Below are positions 1 through 7,439 of a stretch of 64,000 nucleotides of DNA, piece by piece; the stretch's first letter is position 1; every line of letters begins with the position of its first letter. The DNA lies in NCBI RefSeq assembly GCF_039414295.1, contig NZ_JBCITM010000003.1:248001-312000 (forward strand), read 5' to 3'. The translations under genes and the position numbers were made by a program. The DNA comes from Anoxynatronum sibiricum. Lineage in GTDB: Bacteria; Bacillota; Clostridia; Peptostreptococcales; Tindalliaceae. A model generated the notes under the pieces. That model searched no databases and was not told where the DNA came from. It saw nothing but the letters and a program-made list of their open reading frames with translations.

Positions 1-482
1 CAGTGCACATGGTGGAGACCATCAACAAATTGATTCGCGTTTCGCGTCAATTGCTTCAGGACCTGGGTCGGGAACCAAAGCCCGAAGAAATCGCCCGTGA
101 AATGGATATCACAGAAGAAAAAGTGCGGGAAATTCTTAAAATCGCCCAAGAGCCAGTCTCTCTGGAAACACCTATTGGAGAAGAGGAAGACAGTCATCTG
201 GGAGACTTCATCCCTGATGAAGATGTACTGGCTCCGGCAGAATCAGCGGCATTCTCTCTCTTGAAGGAACAACTGGTGGAAGTACTGCACACTTTAACGG
301 TACGGGAGCAGAAAGTGCTGCGCCTACGTTTTGGACTTGACGATGGCCGGGCCCGCACACTGGAAGAAGTGGGTAAAAAGTTTCAGGTTACCCGGGAACG
401 CATTCGACAGATTGAAGCAAAAGCGTTGCGCAAGTTACGTCATCCCAGCCGCAGTAAAAAGCTGAAAGACTATCTGGAATAA
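1..482 (+). CDS. rpoD: RNA polymerase sigma-70 factor RpoD, C-terminal part (5' end outside window)
   Basis: This is the last 160 or so residues of the housekeeping sigma factor, which directs RNA polymerase to most promoters. The frame is already open at the left edge and the first visible residues (VHMVETINKLIRVSR) are sigma region 3, so the GTG at base 3 is an internal codon and not a start. Region 4 follows, with the -35-binding helix-turn-helix at about residues 120-150 (TLEEVGKKFQVTRERIRQIE) and the usual LRHPSR near the C-terminus. In Firmicutes it normally follows dnaG, which would lie to the left. Identification is secure; only the length is cut by the window. Confidence 0.97.
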   Translation, partial: VHMVETINKLIRVSRQLLQDLGREPKPEEIAREMDITEEKVREILKIAQEPVSLETPIGEEEDSHLGDFIPDEDVLAPAESAAFSLLKEQLVEVLHTLTVREQKVLRLRFGLDDGRARTLEEVGKKFQVTRERIRQIEAKALRKLRHPSRSKKLKDYLE

Positions 483-543
483 GACGAATGAAAAACCTGG
501 GATTCGCATTTGCGGATCCTTTGTTTTGAAGGAGCCGATTACG

Positions 544-1248
544 ATGCCCATAAACCTTTCCCCCAGATTGGCAGCTGCAGCAAATCTGGCAGATCCGACA
601 GCTGTTGTGGCTGATATTGGAACTGATCACGGCTATATCCCCATTTACCTGGTGAAAGAGAAGGGTGTTCGTCATGTAATTGCCACAGATGCAAACGAAG
701 ATCCTCTAAACAAAGCAAAGCGGATGGTACAGCGCTTTAAACTGGAGGCCCACATTACGCTTCGGCTGGGAAATGGGCTGGAAGTATTGGAACCTGGAGA
801 AGCCACTACGCTGATTCTTGCAGGTATGGGCGGCGCACTGATAACAGAGCTACTGGAAGCATCGCCGGTGGTGGCAAACCAGGCACAGCAACTGATCTTG
901 CAGCCTGTGCAGGCGGTGCCTGTTTTGCGTCGTTACCTGGCCACTCATGGGTACCGTATCCATGAAGAAGTGTTGATTCAGGAGAAACATCGTTTTTATG
1001 AAATAATAGTAGCCAAGCATGAGAACCTGCCGGTTCATGAACCTGAACCAGTGTGGCTGGAAACAGGCAGTTTTTTAAAGCAACAGCCTGCAGCGGTGGC
1101 CAGGACATTTGTTAGCAGAAAAATCAGGCTGTTCACCCAAAAATATCAAGGGCTGTCGCAGGCTGATGCCCCCGATCCACAGCAGCTTTCTGAAACCTTT
1201 GCCCTCATTGAAGCACTGAAGGAGGAATTGAGATGGCTCAAACAATAA
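544..1248 (+). CDS. trmK: tRNA (adenine(22)-N(1))-methyltransferase TrmK
   Basis: SAM-dependent enzyme that methylates N1 of adenine 22 in tRNA. The SAM-binding motif is VADIGTDHGY at residues 22-31, followed by an acidic turn (ATDANEDP) and the catalytic-side loop LILAGMGG near residue 90. The C-terminal third is charged and helical, as in the COG2384 family, and the 234-residue length is typical. I start at ATG 544 because AAGGAG lies at 529-534; the in-frame TTG at 526 would overlap that site. It follows rpoD by about 60 bases and overlaps the next gene by 16 bases, the usual rpoD-trmK-nif3 order of Firmicutes. Confidence 0.93.
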   Translation: MPINLSPRLAAAANLADPTAVVADIGTDHGYIPIYLVKEKGVRHVIATDANEDPLNKAKRMVQRFKLEAHITLRLGNGLEVLEPGEATTLILAGMGGALITELLEASPVVANQAQQLILQPVQAVPVLRRYLATHGYRIHEEVLIQEKHRFYEIIVAKHENLPVHEPEPVWLETGSFLKQQPAAVARTFVSRKIRLFTQKYQGLSQADAPDPQQLSETFALIEALKEELRWLKQ

Positions 1249-2351
1249 GAGACATCGTGAAAGCGATGAATCTTCTGGCGCCACCGGCATTGGCAATGGA
1301 GTGGGATGCCGTTGGTTTGCAGGTGGGCTCCATGAACGACACAGTCAAAACAATTTTTGTGGCATTGGATTTGACGGAAAAAAGCCTTGAGGAAGCCCTG
1401 ATTCATGACCCTCAGCTGATTATTACCCATCACCCTTTTATTTTTTCGCCGTTGAAACATTTGCGTACCGATCAAACCATGGGTAAAATGATTCAAGCGT
1501 TGATGCATCAGAACGTGTCAGTGTTTGCCGCTCATACCAATATGGATATTGCCCAGGGTGGTTTGAACGACTGGGTTGCCCAGCAGTTGGAACTGCAACA
1601 GATATCATTATTGGAACTGACAAACTCAGAGCCCTTGCTGAAGCTGGTGGTATTTGTGCCTGAAACCGGTGTTGATCAGGTGGCCGATGCTTTGGCCGCA
1701 GCTGGAGCGGGTTACATCGGCAATTACAGCCATTGCAGTTTTAGGGGGAAGGGTACAGGCACATTTAAACCTTTGGAAGGTTCTAATCCAACGATTGGCA
1801 AACAGAATCATCTGGAACAGGTGGCAGAAATACGACTTGAAACCGTTTTGCCCGCCAGATACCAAAAGGCGATCATTCAAGCCATGAAAGAAGCACATCC
1901 TTACGAAGAAGTGGCGTATGATCTCTTGCGGCTTGAAAACCCTGGCTTTCAAGATGGCTTGGGCAGACTTGGTTATTTGAAGGAATCCATGAGCCCGGCC
2001 ACACTGACGACGAAGCTGAAAGAAATATTTCAATTAACGCATTTGCGATGGGTTAAGGGAAAAGAAGATCAGATTTGCCGCGTAGCAATTGTGACGGGAA
2101 GTGGTGCCAGTGTCATTAAAGAAGCTGCAGCTACTGGCTGCGATGCTCTCGTAACAGGTGATATTAAATATCATGATGCGCAGTTGGCAGAATCGCTGGG
2201 CCTCCATCTTTTTGATGTTGGTCACTTCGAATCAGAACAGTGTTTTGTACCACTGGTCACTCGTTATTTACAGCAAACGGCCGATAGCTCCGGCTGGTCT
2301 CTTGAAATCATTCCGGCACGCAGCCAGAGCAGTCCCCTTCAGACTGTGTAA
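1233..2351 (+). CDS. Nif3-like dinuclear metal centre hexameric protein (YqfO type)
   Basis: Member of the Nif3/GTP cyclohydrolase I type 2 family, whose members form hexameric rings with a two-metal site; the cellular role is not settled. Metal-ligand segments are visible: ITHHPFIF (about residue 65), AAHTNMDIAQGG (about 105) and a C-terminal DVGHFESE (about 330). At 372 residues it is the long form, with a PII-like insert of roughly 100 residues in the middle (about 130-230) as in B. subtilis YqfO. ATG 1233 sits after GGAGGAATTGAG inside the end of trmK, so the two are probably translationally coupled. Some databases call this family GTP cyclohydrolase; I see nothing here to support that activity. 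Confidence 0.92.
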   Translation: MAQTIRDIVKAMNLLAPPALAMEWDAVGLQVGSMNDTVKTIFVALDLTEKSLEEALIHDPQLIITHHPFIFSPLKHLRTDQTMGKMIQALMHQNVSVFAAHTNMDIAQGGLNDWVAQQLELQQISLLELTNSEPLLKLVVFVPETGVDQVADALAAAGAGYIGNYSHCSFRGKGTGTFKPLEGSNPTIGKQNHLEQVAEIRLETVLPARYQKAIIQAMKEAHPYEEVAYDLLRLENPGFQDGLGRLGYLKESMSPATLTTKLKEIFQLTHLRWVKGKEDQICRVAIVTGSGASVIKEAAATGCDALVTGDIKYHDAQLAESLGLHLFDVGHFESEQCFVPLVTRYLQQTADSSGWSLEIIPARSQSSPLQTV

Positions 2352-2388
2352 ACTTAAACACGATAGTACGGGAGAGCAAGACCTGTCT

Positions 2389-2417
2389 TTGACAGAACCC
2401 CGTCCCAGTGTTACAAT
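2389..2417 (+). promoter_or_regulatory. Promoter of rnpB
   Basis: TTGACA (2389-2394) and TACAAT (2412-2417) are separated by 17 bp. This is a full-consensus -35 and a five-of-six -10, placing the transcript start near 2424, just ahead of the RNase P RNA. It is among the strongest sigma-A type promoters in the window, as expected for a stable RNA gene. Confidence 0.85.
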
Positions 2418-2423
2418 AAAACT

Positions 2424-2806
2424 GACAAATTGTGATGAGCGAGTAAGCCAGACAGCCGCGGCATCGTGATACGATGACGAGGAAAGTCCGAGCTCCCCAG
2501 GGCAAAGGTGCTGGGTAATTCCCAGTGGAGGCGACTCCAAGGATAGTGCAACAGAGAGATACCGCCGGCGATCCTGAAAACCGAGGTTTTTGGAATTCCG
2601 GTAAGGGTGGAAAGGTGAGGTAAGAGCTCACCAGCAGCCTGGCGACTGGCTGGCTATGTAAACCCCACCTGGAGCAAGACCAAGCAGGGGCTAGAAGCGG
2701 CTGCCCGCCGCGCTCCGTGGTAGGTTGCTTGAACCGTCTGGTAACAGACGGTCTAGATAGATGGCTGTCAAATACAGAACTCGGCTTATAGACTTACTCG
2801 CTGTCC
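2424..2806 (+). ncRNA. rnpB: RNase P RNA (bacterial class A)
   Basis: Catalytic RNA of ribonuclease P, which matures the 5' ends of tRNAs. The P1 helix pairs GCGAGTAAG (2439-2447) with CTTACTCGC (2793-2801). The conserved core is visible: GAGGAAAGTCC near 2480, the AGTGCAACAGAGAGATACCG block near 2545, AAACCCCACCTGGAGCAAG near 2660, and AGATAGATGGCTGTC near 2755 followed by CAGAACTCGGCTTATAG. The AAACCCCAC...GGAGCAAG block is the class A form rather than the Bacillus class B form. Exact ends are inferred from the promoter and from P1. Confidence 0.96.
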
Positions 2807-2834
2807 ATTTGCCAATACCAATGATTGCTTCTGA

Positions 2835-2876
2835 AAAATGCTGATTTTCCCATGTGGGAGAATCAGCATTTTCTTT
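2835..2876 (+). terminator. Rho-independent terminator after rnpB
   Basis: AAAATGCTGATT (2835-2846) pairs perfectly with AATCAGCATTTT (2861-2872), and the inner bases TCCCA/TGGGA extend the stem. A short T-rich run follows (TTTTCTTTT). Confidence 0.85.
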
Positions 2877-2967
2877 TGGAGTGCTGACGGCGCTAAACTG
2901 TTAGAAAAGTATCGAATGATAAAGCGACAGTTTTTACAAGCGATAAGGATAAATGTCCCGATATATA

Positions 2968-2996
2968 TTGATTTATGTCCTTTGTCATGAGATAAT
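2968..2996 (+). promoter_or_regulatory. Probable promoter of the SipW-like signal peptidase gene
   Basis: TTGATT (2968-2973) and GATAAT (2991-2996) are 17 bp apart, about 105 bases before the ATG. The 225-base stretch between the rnpB terminator and the gene otherwise holds an AT-rich segment with an imperfect repeat (GGATAAATGTCC / ATTTATGTCC, 2947-2980). I see no other recognisable element there. Confidence 0.5.
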
Positions 2997-3101
2997 AAAA
3001 TTAGGAATAGATTTCAAATCATCCTCACATTTCCATCCGGCTTCGCTGTAGAATCTGATCTGGATTTTTGATGTCCGAGCACCTGAAAAGGGGGCGGAAT
3101 C

Positions 3102-3668
3102 ATGGATACGCTGATGAGAAATCAAAGCCATAAGGAAAAGAGTCACTTAAAAAAAAGGTTGGCTATTATGGTGGTCTTCTTTGTGAGCGTGTGTCTGGTG
3201 CTTTTACCGGTAAAATTTCAAGCTGATCGACCTCCCGCGGTTAATGGCTATCGGCTGTATCGAGTAGTTGGCAGTAGCATGGAACCAACGTTTGCCAGTG
3301 GCGCAATACTGATCGTGCAGTCTATTGATCCTGCCGCTATCAAACCAAATGCCATAATCACTTATCAATGTACCCGCAGTGAAGTTGAAGTAACAACTCA
3401 CAGAGTCAAATCAGTGGAGAATTCTCCCGGTGGCGGTGTCCAGTTTGTGACAAGGGGTGATGGTAATCCTGTTATTGATCCAAAACCAATTTGTGGATGT
3501 GAATTGATTGGTGTGGTACGCTGGGTGGTGGCTGCACCTAAAATACCTCCGATATGGCCACCTCTTAATAACATAGCAGGGTTGGCGCTGGTAATGGCCG
3601 GCATGCATTTCATTCAGATCATCCACCAAAATTACAGAAATCGCCTTGAAAACCATGTGATGAACTAG
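3102..3668 (+). CDS. SipW-like (ER-type) signal peptidase I
   Basis: Membrane-bound serine protease of the S26 family that removes signal peptides outside the membrane. One N-terminal transmembrane helix (about 20-36) is followed by VVGSSMEPTF, with catalytic Ser59, and TTHRV, with His100 where the bacterial form has Lys, and then TRGDGNPVID. The Ser-His arrangement marks the archaeal/ER or SipW subfamily. A hydrophobic C-terminal segment (about 157-175) may be a second membrane anchor. It is followed by a terminator and has its own promoter, so it is monocistronic. SipW usually sits beside its substrates (TasA-like proteins), and none is present here. A second, ordinary lepB lies near 11.2 kb. 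Confidence 0.88.
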   Translation: MDTLMRNQSHKEKSHLKKRLAIMVVFFVSVCLVLLPVKFQADRPPAVNGYRLYRVVGSSMEPTFASGAILIVQSIDPAAIKPNAIITYQCTRSEVEVTTHRVKSVENSPGGGVQFVTRGDGNPVIDPKPICGCELIGVVRWVVAAPKIPPIWPPLNNIAGLALVMAGMHFIQIIHQNYRNRLENHVMN

Positions 3669-3700
3669 ATAAAAGCTGCTTACTAAGACCAATATAACCA

Positions 3701-3737
3701 AAAAAACAACCGAATCCAATGGGAGCGGTTGTTTTTC
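3701..3737. terminator. Bidirectional terminator between sip and rpsD
   Basis: AAAAACAACCG (3702-3712) pairs with CGGTTGTTTTT (3726-3736). With A and T runs on both sides it can end the + strand sip transcript and the - strand rpsD transcript, which converge here. Confidence 0.85.
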
Positions 3738-3755
3738 TATTGGAAGAAATATTGT

Positions 3756-4349
3756 CTACCTGGAATAAAATTCCACAATGAGTTGATCGTTTACTTCCAC
3801 CGGAATTTCATCTCTAGGAGGGATGGTTATCAGACGACCAGAGAACTGATCTGACTGCTTTTCCAGATATTTGTAAGGAGATGTAGGCATTGAGCCGAAA
3901 AACTCGGTGAAGTGATCTAATTTTTGAGCTTTTTCATTCAGACTGATCACGTTTCCCGGCAGAACCCGATGAGATGGAATCGTCACCTTTTGCTGATTGA
4001 GTAAAATATGTCCGTGATTCACCATTTGTCGTGCCTGACGATTTGACTGGGCCATTCCCAATCGATACACTAAATTGTCAAGCCGGCATTCCAACTGCTG
4101 TACCAGTACCTCGCCAGTCATCCCCTTGGATTTCATGGCAACATCCACATATCTGCGGAATTGTTTCTCCATTACATTATAATAGGCACGTAACTTTTGC
4201 TTTTCCAATAGCTGTACGCCGTAATTTGACAGTTTTCGGGTGTTTCTGTCGAATGCAGCACCAGCTCGATTCATCGCTTTAGGATGACCGCAAATGTTAA
4301 CACCCAGCCGGCGGCTGGTTTTAAAACGGGGTTTCATCATTTTTGCCAT
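3756..4349 (-). CDS. rpsD: 30S ribosomal protein S4
   Basis: Primary 16S rRNA-binding protein of the small subunit. The N-terminal domain has RFKTSRRLGVNICGHPKAM, then YGVQLLEKQKLRAYYNVMEKQFRRY (about 43-67). The S4 RNA-binding domain begins near RLDNLVYRLGMAQSNRQARQMVNHGHI (about 88-114). It has 197 residues and lacks the four-cysteine zinc knuckle of the C+ form. It is a stand-alone gene outside any ribosomal operon, as is common for rpsD and for second S4 paralogues in Clostridia. The ATG follows GGAGGAACATGG on the minus strand; its own promoter lies about 60 bases upstream. Whether a second rpsD exists elsewhere cannot be seen here. Confidence 0.96.
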   Translation of the reverse strand: MAKMMKPRFKTSRRLGVNICGHPKAMNRAGAAFDRNTRKLSNYGVQLLEKQKLRAYYNVMEKQFRRYVDVAMKSKGMTGEVLVQQLECRLDNLVYRLGMAQSNRQARQMVNHGHILLNQQKVTIPSHRVLPGNVISLNEKAQKLDHFTEFFGSMPTSPYKYLEKQSDQFSGRLITIPPRDEIPVEVNDQLIVEFYSR

Positions 4350-4409
4350 TCCATGTTCCTCCTAAATAAACAACAAGCGTTTTGCCGCGGTAAGCCTGTT
4401 GGCAACCAT

Positions 4410-4438
4410 ATTATAACATAATAAAAATGAAATGAGAA
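4410..4438 (-). promoter_or_regulatory. Promoter of rpsD
   Basis: Read on the minus strand, TTCTCA (4438-4433) and TATAAT (4415-4410) are 17 bp apart. The perfect -10 lies about 60 bases before the rpsD start. The short leader contains GGCTTACCGCGGCAAAACGC, which could fold, but I see no recognisable S4-binding leader. Confidence 0.6.
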
Positions 4439-4514
4439 CAATTATCAACAGCTATTTTCGGAAAAACTTCAGGTTAATGGAAGAAGAATTCTTTCGGTGC
4501 GTTCACTTTTCGGA

Positions 4515-4538
4515 TATAATGCCAATAGGGCTTCGGCC
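4515..4538 (+). promoter_or_regulatory. Probable -10 and leader hairpin of rlmH
   Basis: A perfect TATAAT at 4515-4520 lies about 90 bases upstream of rlmH; the -35 region (TTTCGG, 4492-4497) is poor. Directly after it, GGC-TTCG-GCC (4529-4538) forms a compact UUCG tetraloop hairpin at the start of the presumed leader. A second TTCGG-containing stem lies near 4567-4576. Confidence 0.4.
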
Positions 4539-4612
4539 AAATTTAGGCTGGTAGAATATGTGAATGGCCTTCGGCATCTTTCGGGGTACAGCAGAAAAAG
4601 GGGTTTATAACT

Positions 4613-5092
4613 ATGCAACTCACTATTTTAAGTGTCGGAAAAATCAAAGAAAAATATGTGAAACAGGGCGTTGATGAATACGTCAAAAGACTCTCCAGAT
4701 ATTGTCAACTGCAATTAGTTGAAGTTCCTGATGAAAAGGCACCAGAAAATCTCAGTCCTGCTGAAGAGGAACAGGTGAAAAAGCGGGAGGGCGAACAGCT
4801 ATTAAAAAGGATGGGTGATCATCAGCATGTGATTGCCCTGGCCATCGACGGAAAGCAGCATTCGTCAGAGGGGCTGGCCCACCATCTTCATCAATTGGGT
4901 CTTACAGGCAAGAGTAACGTGGTCTTTGTCATTGGCGGTTCATTGGGATTGGCAGAGGCGGTGTTGAAACGTGCCAATGAAAGTATCAGCTTTTCACTCA
5001 TGACATTCCCTCACCAATTGATGAAAGTGTTGCTGCTGGAACAAGTTTATCGGGCTTTTCGGATTAACCGAAATGAACCGTATCATAAATAA
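4613..5092 (+). CDS. rlmH: 23S rRNA (pseudouridine(1915)-N(3))-methyltransferase RlmH
   Basis: SPOUT-class methyltransferase that acts on pseudouridine 1915 in helix 69 of 23S rRNA, in assembled ribosomes. It has the full family length (159 residues) and the hallmarks MQLTILSVGKIKEKY at the N-terminus, ALAIDGKQHSSE near residue 75, and the trefoil-knot SAM site VVFVIGGSLGLAEAV (about 103-117). The end SFSLMTFPHQLMKVLLLEQVYRAFRINRNEPYHK is almost invariant in this family. The gene is alone, divergent from rpsD. Confidence 0.97.
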   Translation: MQLTILSVGKIKEKYVKQGVDEYVKRLSRYCQLQLVEVPDEKAPENLSPAEEEQVKKREGEQLLKRMGDHQHVIALAIDGKQHSSEGLAHHLHQLGLTGKSNVVFVIGGSLGLAEAVLKRANESISFSLMTFPHQLMKVLLLEQVYRAFRINRNEPYHK

Positions 5093-5150
5093 CTACGGTT
5101 TTTCTTGACCTGACCATAATTTCATACTTTATCATGGAGATAAAGGAGTG

Positions 5151-5459
5151 ATGATGCAGATGAATAGTAAGAGAAAATTAATTCGAAAGGATCGACAAAC
5201 GCTGGGGGGAACCAGGGAAGAAATATTTCCATTGCTGTATCCTGTTCGGGAAAATAAATGGCTGCAGGGCTGGGATTACCAGACAAAGATGAGAATTGAT
5301 AGAGAATAGGAAAAAGATTCTTGCGATGCAGCTTGCAGCACAAATGGAAATCAAACGGTAATCATATTGAAAACTGGGTATGTAAGAAAAACGCGCAAAC
5401 AAACAATCATATATGCTGGGGTGAGACATCTGAAAATTAATCAAAAATCAAGAATTCAT
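5151..5459 (+). pseudogene. SRPBCC-domain gene remnant interrupted by an amber codon
   Basis: AAAGGAG at 5143-5149 precedes the ATG pair at 5151/5154. The frame encodes about 52 residues including EEIFPLLYPVRENKWLQGWDYQ, which resembles the start of clostridial SRPBCC (START-like) proteins. A single TAG at 5307-5309 stops it. The same frame then stays open and continues the family pattern (EKDSCDAACSTNGNQTVIILK...TIIYAGV), then runs without a break into the membrane protein that follows. The C-terminal half of an SRPBCC domain (about 60-80 residues) is absent. I read it as a decayed gene: a nonsense mutation plus a deletion that joined it to its neighbour. Sequencing error or amber readthrough are alternatives. 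Confidence 0.6.
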
Positions 5460-6155
5460 ATGATCATCAGTGCCTGCTTATTGCTGGCAGTGCTGATTCT
5501 ATGGGTGGTTAGCATGACACGTATTAACATGACCGGCGAGATCGAGCAGCAATTACAATGGGTGGTTGTCCATTGGGAAACCTACCAAATGACGTTTATG
5601 GCAGCAATGGCCATTGCACCTGTTTTTTTGTGTTTTATCTACATACTACAACGGATGGTTTTGATTTCTGGCGGCATTCGCAAAGCAGCGGGGGTCACCC
5701 TTGCAGTTTTTTATGTCATTTTTGTCACGATTTCCTATGGATCACAGCTGACCTTGCTGCCGCTGTATCTCAGCAGAAACATGCCGGCGATGGCAAGCAC
5801 CTGGTTTTTTTACGAAAGTCATTCCATCGCCTACTTTTTAAATCAAACAGGCTATGCGCTTTGGGGCGGTGCAATGCTTTTTCTTTTTGCACATTTGGTG
5901 AAGCAACCGGGGCTTCGGCGCTGGCTGGGTGTTCTGATAACGATGGCGGCCTTTCTTTCTCTGGCAGCCTTTGCAGGGCTGCTACTTGAGCTTGACGGGC
6001 TTAACTTGCTGACACTCATCAGTGGTGCACTGGTAATTCCCATTGCCGTTTTAACAATTGTGCTGGCAGTCAAAGCAGAACCGCTGCACCAGGAGGAAGA
6101 ATCTTTTGAAAAGAAACCGACACCCCAGACAATCGGAGAGGAGACAAAGCAATGA
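5421..6155 (+). CDS. Six-helix membrane protein of unknown function
   Basis: I do not recognise the family. From ATG 5460 the protein has about six hydrophobic helices: MIISACLLLAVLILWVV, then segments around FMAAMAIAPVFLCFIYIL, AAGVTLAVFYVIFVTI, GYALWGGAMLFLFAHLV, WLGVLITMAAFLSLAAFAGLL and LISGALVIPIAVLTIVLAV. A charged tail follows (EPLHQEEESFEKKP). The start is uncertain: TTG 5367, GTG 5421 and ATG 5460 are all in frame and none has a good ribosome site, because the upstream sequence is the SRPBCC remnant. It ends in an ATGA overlap with the Eis-like gene, so the two are co-translated. Confidence 0.7.
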   Translation: MRHLKINQKSRIHMIISACLLLAVLILWVVSMTRINMTGEIEQQLQWVVVHWETYQMTFMAAMAIAPVFLCFIYILQRMVLISGGIRKAAGVTLAVFYVIFVTISYGSQLTLLPLYLSRNMPAMASTWFFYESHSIAYFLNQTGYALWGGAMLFLFAHLVKQPGLRRWLGVLITMAAFLSLAAFAGLLLELDGLNLLTLISGALVIPIAVLTIVLAVKAEPLHQEEESFEKKPTPQTIGEETKQ

Positions 6156-7405
6156 GAGAAGTTCGACTGCTGAAAGACAGTGATGCTGCCTCCATGGCCC
6201 GCCTGATGGTGAACGCTTATCCCGGATATGACCTGAATGAAAATGCCCGGGCGACTACAGAAGACTGGGTACGCAAGTGTGTGAAAAAGGGCGCTGGCGA
6301 TGTGCTGGCAGGTCATTTCACGGATGAAGGAATTCAAATAGGCGGTATTCGTATGCTCACACAACCGATAAACCTGCGCATGAAGCAGTTGACCGCCATC
6401 GGGTTGGGAGCATTGTGTGTGGATTTGCTTCACAAAAAAGAAAAAGTGGCGCTGAAGCTGCTCACCTGGGCTTTTGAAGAAGGTCGTCAAAAGGGTGCGG
6501 CCCTGGCAGTGCTTGACCCCTTCAACATTGGCTTTTATAAAAAGCTGGGTTGTGGTCTGGGCGCGGTTAATCATCAGTTTTGGCTGACGCCATCTCAATT
6601 TCCGGCGCAGGGAGATCGCACACAGGTTGTGGAGTTGTCGCAGAAGGATTTACCAGAAATCATGGACTATTACAGGCAGTTCTTTCAAGCCCACCATGGC
6701 GTTTTAAAGCAGGAAGCCTATGAGGTGGAAGAAATGCTGAAAGGCTGTCAGATGGTGGTGGGTGTGCGTCGCCATGGCTGCCTAACAGGCGTTATGGCTT
6801 TTCATTTTCAGCGTACTGGTCTAGACAATCTATTTAAAACAAATCTACTGGTGGAAGAGCTACTTTTTGATGACGCAGATACATTACTGGCCCTTGCCGC
6901 AATGATTCATGCCCAGGCTGATCAGGTCAGCCATGTTCGGCTGCGTTCACAGTATCGGAATTTTGAAGCTTTTTTCGATAATCCGGATACCGGCGAAGAC
7001 GACACCTTTCACACAAGAAAAAATGAAATGTACCGCACGGGAAACGGTATGATGTATCGCGTGCTGGATATTCCAAAGGTGTTGGAAACCTTGCAACCGA
7101 ATGAAACAATGGAGCAAGGGTTGGTACTGAAACTGCAGGTGACTGATGACTTAATACCGGCAAACCATGGTGACTGGTATTTATGGTCAGAAGACGGCGT
7201 CATCAACATTTCCCGTGACCAGCGGGCTGCAACGGCGACATTAAGCCTTGCTGCATGTGATTTCGCTTCGCTGGTGATGGGGACTGTCGGTCTCGCCTCA
7301 TTGGTTGCCTTTGGCAAAGCAACACTGAATGAGCCACATTTCCTGAAGCCGCTGCACCATTTCTTTGATTATTCAGAAGCACCCATTTGCTTAAGTCGTT
7401 TTTAA
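6152..7405 (+). CDS. Eis-like GNAT family N-acetyltransferase
   Basis: The 417-residue layout is that of the Eis family. A GNAT domain occupies about 1-140, with an acetyl-CoA-binding region TAIGLGALCVDLLHKKEKVALKLLTWAFEEGRQKGAALAVL. A second degenerate GNAT fold follows (about 150-290), and then a C-terminal sterol-carrier-like domain (about 300-417: NHGDWYLWSEDGVINISRD...LSLAACDFASLVMG). Known relatives acetylate amines on small molecules such as aminoglycosides, or on proteins; the substrate here is unknown. The start overlaps the upstream membrane-protein stop by four bases (ATGA) with GGAGAGGAG just before, so the pair forms one translational unit. Confidence 0.88.
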   Translation: MREVRLLKDSDAASMARLMVNAYPGYDLNENARATTEDWVRKCVKKGAGDVLAGHFTDEGIQIGGIRMLTQPINLRMKQLTAIGLGALCVDLLHKKEKVALKLLTWAFEEGRQKGAALAVLDPFNIGFYKKLGCGLGAVNHQFWLTPSQFPAQGDRTQVVELSQKDLPEIMDYYRQFFQAHHGVLKQEAYEVEEMLKGCQMVVGVRRHGCLTGVMAFHFQRTGLDNLFKTNLLVEELLFDDADTLLALAAMIHAQADQVSHVRLRSQYRNFEAFFDNPDTGEDDTFHTRKNEMYRTGNGMMYRVLDIPKVLETLQPNETMEQGLVLKLQVTDDLIPANHGDWYLWSEDGVINISRDQRAATATLSLAACDFASLVMGTVGLASLVAFGKATLNEPHFLKPLHHFFDYSEAPICLSRF

Positions 7406-7439
7406 CCGTTGAATCTGCAATCATAAGGAGGCATAAGGA

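Noticed and set aside
5307..5309. TAG as a pyrrolysine codon
   Set aside because: The surrounding family (SRPBCC) is not known to use pyrrolysine, there is no pyl gene or methylamine methyltransferase in the window, and most genes here end in TAA or TGA, with several TAG stops used normally (for example sip at 3666 and ogt at 21745).
5852..6598. A 248-residue minus-strand open frame crossing the membrane-protein/Eis-like junction
   Set aside because: It covers parts of two coupled real genes in antisense and has no ribosome site or motif.
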